DNA of 7,318 nt. It comes from Betaproteobacteria bacterium (GTDB lineage: Bacteria; Pseudomonadota; Gammaproteobacteria; Burkholderiales; Casimicrobiaceae). The stretch lies in NCBI GenBank assembly GCA_005888865.1, contig VBCL01000079.1, positions 553 to 7,870 on the forward strand, written 5' to 3'. Each line of letters opens with the position of its first letter. The stretch's first letter is position 1. The position numbers and the translations under genes are program-made. Of the stretch, positions 5,728 to 7,318 are shown piece after piece. Below the pieces are notes generated by a model. The model saw only the letters and a list, made by a program, of their open reading frames with translations, was not told where the DNA came from and ran no database searches.

Positions 5728-6030
5728 CTAGGAAGGCGACGACGGCCCTCGTTGCCGGACCCGCCACAGGTTCGCGATGCGAAACGCCGTGAGCGCGATC
5801 GCGCCGAGGCGCACAATGCGCGCGACGCGGTGCCAGCCCAGGAGCCGGGCGATCGTGTCGACCAGCGCCATCGCCGCGGCAGGGCGCGCCACCGCGCCGC
5901 CGATCAATCCGGCAGGGCGCAGCGCGTCGCGCGCGTCGCTGGCGTATAGAGTGATTTGCATGCGCTGCAATTGAAGCTCCGCCAGCAGCACCTGCTTGCG
6001 TGCCGCCAGCCGATGCAGCTCGCGGTTCAC
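5728..6030 (-). CDS. YqjK-like small membrane-associated protein
   Basis: A 100-residue basic protein, last gene of the yqjD-yqjE-yqjK-like operon. The N-terminal third (RLAARKQVLLAELQLQR, about 7-23) is a Gln/Leu/Arg-rich amphipathic helix resembling the start of E. coli YqjK. Two weakly hydrophobic segments follow (about 41-62 and 68-88), ending in a basic, Ser/Pro-rich tail. Function is unknown in the family. The GTG at 6030 is chosen because it overlaps the yqjE stop as GTGA, a 4-nt coupling; the frame runs open further upstream only as a shadow of yqjE. Assignment rests mainly on gene order and the helix pattern, since sequence similarity is weak. It converges on ubiD with a 7-nt gap and no hairpin terminator between them. 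Confidence 0.7.
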   Translation of the reverse strand: MNRELHRLAARKQVLLAELQLQRMQITLYASDARDALRPAGLIGGAVARPAAAMALVDTIARLLGWHRVARIVRLGAIALTAFRIANLWRVRQRGPSSPS

Positions 6031-6422
6031 CGGCGCCCCCGCAGGCCTTCGGCGTCCCGTTCGAGCTCGGAAAGCGTTGCCGCGAACGGACGGCCTTGTG
6101 CGTGCGCATTCTGCCGGACCGCGTACCACGCGATCACGGCGACGACGACGTAGGCAAGCACCACGCCGCAGAGCGCGGCCAGCGGATAGGTGTTCCAGAG
6201 CAGGGCGACGACGAGCACCGACAGCGCGACCACCGCGAAGCACGAGAAGACCGTGGCGATCACGACCAGGAACAGCATGATCTTGGTCCGCTCGCGCTCC
6301 TCCTCGAACTCGACCGTTGCGAGCTCGAGGCGCGTGCGCAACATCGCGACCATCGTCGCGGCGAGACCGGAGAGGGCGCCGCCGAATCCTGTGGCGGGCC
6401 GCTCTGCGCGGGGTTCAGGCAC
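6027..6422 (-). CDS. yqjE: Phage-holin-family / YqjE-like inner membrane protein
   Basis: A 131-residue protein of the Phage_holin_3_6 (YqjE) type, which despite the family name is a chromosomal membrane protein of unknown function. LSGLAATMVAMLRTRLELATVEFEEERER (18-46) is the typical amphipathic lead with the RLEL-x2-xEFEEE pattern. Two transmembrane helices follow (about 48-76 and 80-102), with a polar C-terminal tail ending GLRGRR. The GTG at 6422 lies 5 nt after the yqjD stop and gives the usual family length. An internal ATG for M24 or M27 would remove part of the conserved helix. The gene sits between a DUF883 gene and a yqjK-like gene, the same order as in enterobacteria, which supports the call. 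Confidence 0.85.
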   Translation of the reverse strand: MPEPRAERPATGFGGALSGLAATMVAMLRTRLELATVEFEEERERTKIMLFLVVIATVFSCFAVVALSVLVVALLWNTYPLAALCGVVLAYVVVAVIAWYAVRQNAHAQGRPFAATLSELERDAEGLRGRR

Positions 6423-6427
6423 CTGCG

Positions 6428-6742
6428 TTACCGGCGGGCGATGACCAGGCCAACCAGGAAGCCGATGGCGGCCGAGACGCCAATCGCCTGCCACGGATTG
6501 TCGTGCACGTAATCGTCGGTCACGCGCGCGGCGGCCTTGGCGCTGTCGAGCGCTTCGTCCTGGAGCTCACCCAACCGGAGCTTTGCGGTGCGCAACTTCG
6601 CTTCGACCTGTGAGCGCAGATCGGTGGCCTTGTCGCCGGTCTCCCTGGCGGCCTGCTTGAGCAGCGATTCCGCTTCCACGAGCACGTCGGAGAAATCCTT
6701 GACCAGTGCCTCGCGGCTTCGTTCGAATTTTGCGGCAGTCAT
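6428..6742 (-). CDS. yqjD: DUF883 / ElaB-YqjD-YgaM family membrane-anchored protein
   Basis: A 104-residue protein. Residues 1-80 are a charged, heptad-like helical segment rich in Glu, Lys and Ala. They end in DDYVHDNPWQAIG (76-88), the family signature, followed by a glycine-rich C-terminal transmembrane helix (about 87-101) and ARR. In E. coli YqjD and ElaB are tail-anchored inner-membrane proteins reported to bind stationary-phase ribosomes; the same role here is inference. Two starts are possible, at 6754 and 6742. The 6742 ATG is preferred because GGAG lies six nt before it, formed by the upstream ATGGAG itself, whereas 6754 has no Shine-Dalgarno sequence. It heads the yqjDEK-like operon. 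A CATAAT hexamer upstream (6804-6799) is a plausible promoter element. Confidence 0.92.
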   Translation of the reverse strand: MTAAKFERSREALVKDFSDVLVEAESLLKQAARETGDKATDLRSQVEAKLRTAKLRLGELQDEALDSAKAAARVTDDYVHDNPWQAIGVSAAIGFLVGLVIARR

Positions 6743-6748
6743 TTCGAT

Positions 6749-6752
6749 CTCC
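6749..6752 (-). promoter_or_regulatory. Ribosome binding site choosing the second ATG of the DUF883 gene
   Basis: GGAG on the minus strand (6752-6749) is six nucleotides from the ATG at 6742. It overlaps the upstream in-frame ATG at 6754, so the shorter protein is likely the real product. Confidence 0.55.
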
Positions 6753-6770
6753 ATACGGAGTAGGGGGTGG

Positions 6771-6790
6771 CGGCGCGGGTCCTCGCGCCG
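6771..6790. repeat. 7-bp inverted repeat in the leader of the yqjDEK-like operon
   Basis: CGGCGCG (6771-6777) and CGCGCCG (6784-6790) are perfect complements around a 6-nt loop. The element begins at about the predicted transcription start of the minus-strand operon. It could be a 5' stabilising hairpin, an operator, or chance in GC-rich DNA. Confidence 0.4.
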
Positions 6791-6798
6791 ATTCGCGT

Positions 6799-6826
6799 AT
6801 TATGTACCATCGCCGCGCGGCCGCAA
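6799..6826 (-). promoter_or_regulatory. Candidate sigma-70 promoter of the yqjDEK-like operon
   Basis: On the minus strand TTGCGG (6826-6821) and CATAAT (6804-6799) are spaced 16 nt apart. The -10 matches TATAAT at five of six positions, the -35 at only three. Transcription would start near 6792, giving a leader of about 50 nt. The same AT-rich spot reads TATTAT on the plus strand (6798-6803), so it might also serve the divergent cupin gene. Confidence 0.4.
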
Positions 6827-6833
6827 TCGGCCG
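6818..6833. repeat. Repeated palindrome CGGCCG-CAAT-CGGCCG
   Basis: Two copies of the self-complementary hexamer CGGCCG (6818-6823 and 6828-6833) flank CAAT, and the first copy merges with a 10-bp palindrome at 6812-6821. It overlaps the candidate -35 box of the minus-strand operon and lies about 30 nt before the cupin start, a suitable place for an operator shared by both genes. Confidence 0.3.
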
Positions 6834-6859
6834 GCGCCCTACATTGTCGGCGGATCACC

Positions 6860-7318
6860 ATGCCAATGCTCAAGCTCCCCGCTCTTGACCCCGCCGCCGT
6901 GCCCGAAGTGCGCCGTGTCGGCTATCCCGAACCGTTCCGCTCGCGCATGGGCGATCGGGTCAAGCGGCGGTTGGGTGACGCCTGCGCGCTGACCCAGTTC
7001 GGCGTCAATCTCGTGACGCTGGCCCCCGGCGGCCAATCGGCACTGCGCCACTGGCACACGCTCGAGGACGAGTTCGTCTACGTGCTCGGCGGCGAGGTCG
7101 TGCTCGTCACGGACGCGGGCGAGCAGGTGCTTACCGCAGGGATGTGTTGCGGCTATCCGGCGGGCAGCCGCGATGCCCATCACTTCATCAATCGCAGCGC
7201 GGCGCCGGCGCACTATCTCGAAATCGGCACCCGGGTAAAGGGCGATATGTCGCTCTACCCGGACGACGATCTCATGTGGCGCGACGATGGCGACGGCAAG
7301 TATGCGGCGCACAAGGAC
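6860..7318 (+). CDS. Cupin-domain protein, C-terminus cut by window end
   Basis: Open to the last base: 153 residues without a stop. It is a single-domain cupin with both motifs. Motif 1 is G58-x5-H64-x-H66-x4-E71-x6-G78 (RHWHTLEDEFVYVLGG). Motif 2 is G94-x5-P100-x-G102-x4-H107-x3-N111. H64, H66, E71 and H107 are the expected metal ligands. The body resembles the uncharacterised cupins of COG3837 type, with the LTQFGVNLVTL lead strand and the YAAHKD segment near the end. Two adjacent cysteines (C96, C97) sit in motif 2. The ATG at 6860 is preceded by a weak GGCGGA, and an alternative ATG lies two codons later. It is divergent from the DUF883 gene, with 117 nt between starts. Substrate and role are unknown. 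Confidence 0.88.
   Translation, partial: MPMLKLPALDPAAVPEVRRVGYPEPFRSRMGDRVKRRLGDACALTQFGVNLVTLAPGGQSALRHWHTLEDEFVYVLGGEVVLVTDAGEQVLTAGMCCGYPAGSRDAHHFINRSAAPAHYLEIGTRVKGDMSLYPDDDLMWRDDGDGKYAAHKD

Noticed and set aside
6027..6422. Prophage holin or lysis cassette
   Set aside because: The holin family name is historical; the gene order with DUF883 and a yqjK-like gene is chromosomal and no phage genes are present.
6000..6512. 170-residue plus-strand frame opposite the yqjE/yqjD genes
   Set aside because: It is antisense to two recognisable membrane-protein families and is rich in His, Arg and Asp with no motif.

Overview
The window is a GC-rich, gene-dense bacterial chromosome segment. It most likely comes from a betaproteobacterium (Burkholderiales/Nitrosomonadales/Rhodocyclales type). 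The grounds are the high G+C at third codon positions, full UbiA and UbiD proteins of the proteobacterial ubiquinone pathway, a yqjD-yqjE-yqjK-like cluster, and a secreted protein with an IPTL-CTERM-like sorting tail. The genus cannot be fixed from sequence reading alone. I count nine protein genes, two of them cut by the window ends. I see no tRNA, rRNA, CRISPR array, transposase or phage gene.

Layout, left to right. (1) 1-621, minus: N-terminal 207 residues of a [2Fe-2S] ferredoxin/FAD oxidoreductase. (2) 643-1545, plus: atypical extended SDR/NAD-epimerase-like protein whose start lies only 21 nt from the divergent reductase start. (3) 1542-2474, plus: ubiA, overlapping gene 2 by 4 nt (GTGA). 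(4) 2483-3271, plus: classical-fold SDR in which all four catalytic tetrad positions are replaced. (5) 3268-3885, minus: secreted IPTL/PEP-CTERM-like protein, whose stop codon shares the palindrome CTAG with the stop of gene 4. (6) 3886-4211: 326-nt gap holding a large nested inverted repeat and a smaller dyad. (7) 4212-5720, plus: ubiD. (8) 5728-6742, minus: three-gene membrane-protein operon reading yqjD, yqjE, yqjK-like from the right. (9) 6860-7318, plus: cupin-domain protein, cut by the window end.

How the genes fit together. UbiA prenylates 4-hydroxybenzoate and UbiD performs the next decarboxylation, so the window carries two consecutive steps of ubiquinone synthesis. They are in separate transcription units, split by the SDR gene and the oppositely oriented surface-protein gene. 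UbiX, which makes the prenylated FMN needed by UbiD, is not in the window. Genes 2-3-4 look like one operon (4-nt overlap, then an 8-nt gap). The yqjDEK-like genes form a second tight operon (5-nt gap, then a 4-nt overlap).

Most unusual points: both SDR-fold proteins lack the normal catalytic Tyr/Lys pair; the CTERM tail combines a VPEP motif with an IPSLSGW motif; and a structured dyad lies between the surface-protein gene and ubiD. I found no clear evidence of a wholly new multi-gene system. The tetrad-less SDR beside ubiA is the best candidate for new biology.
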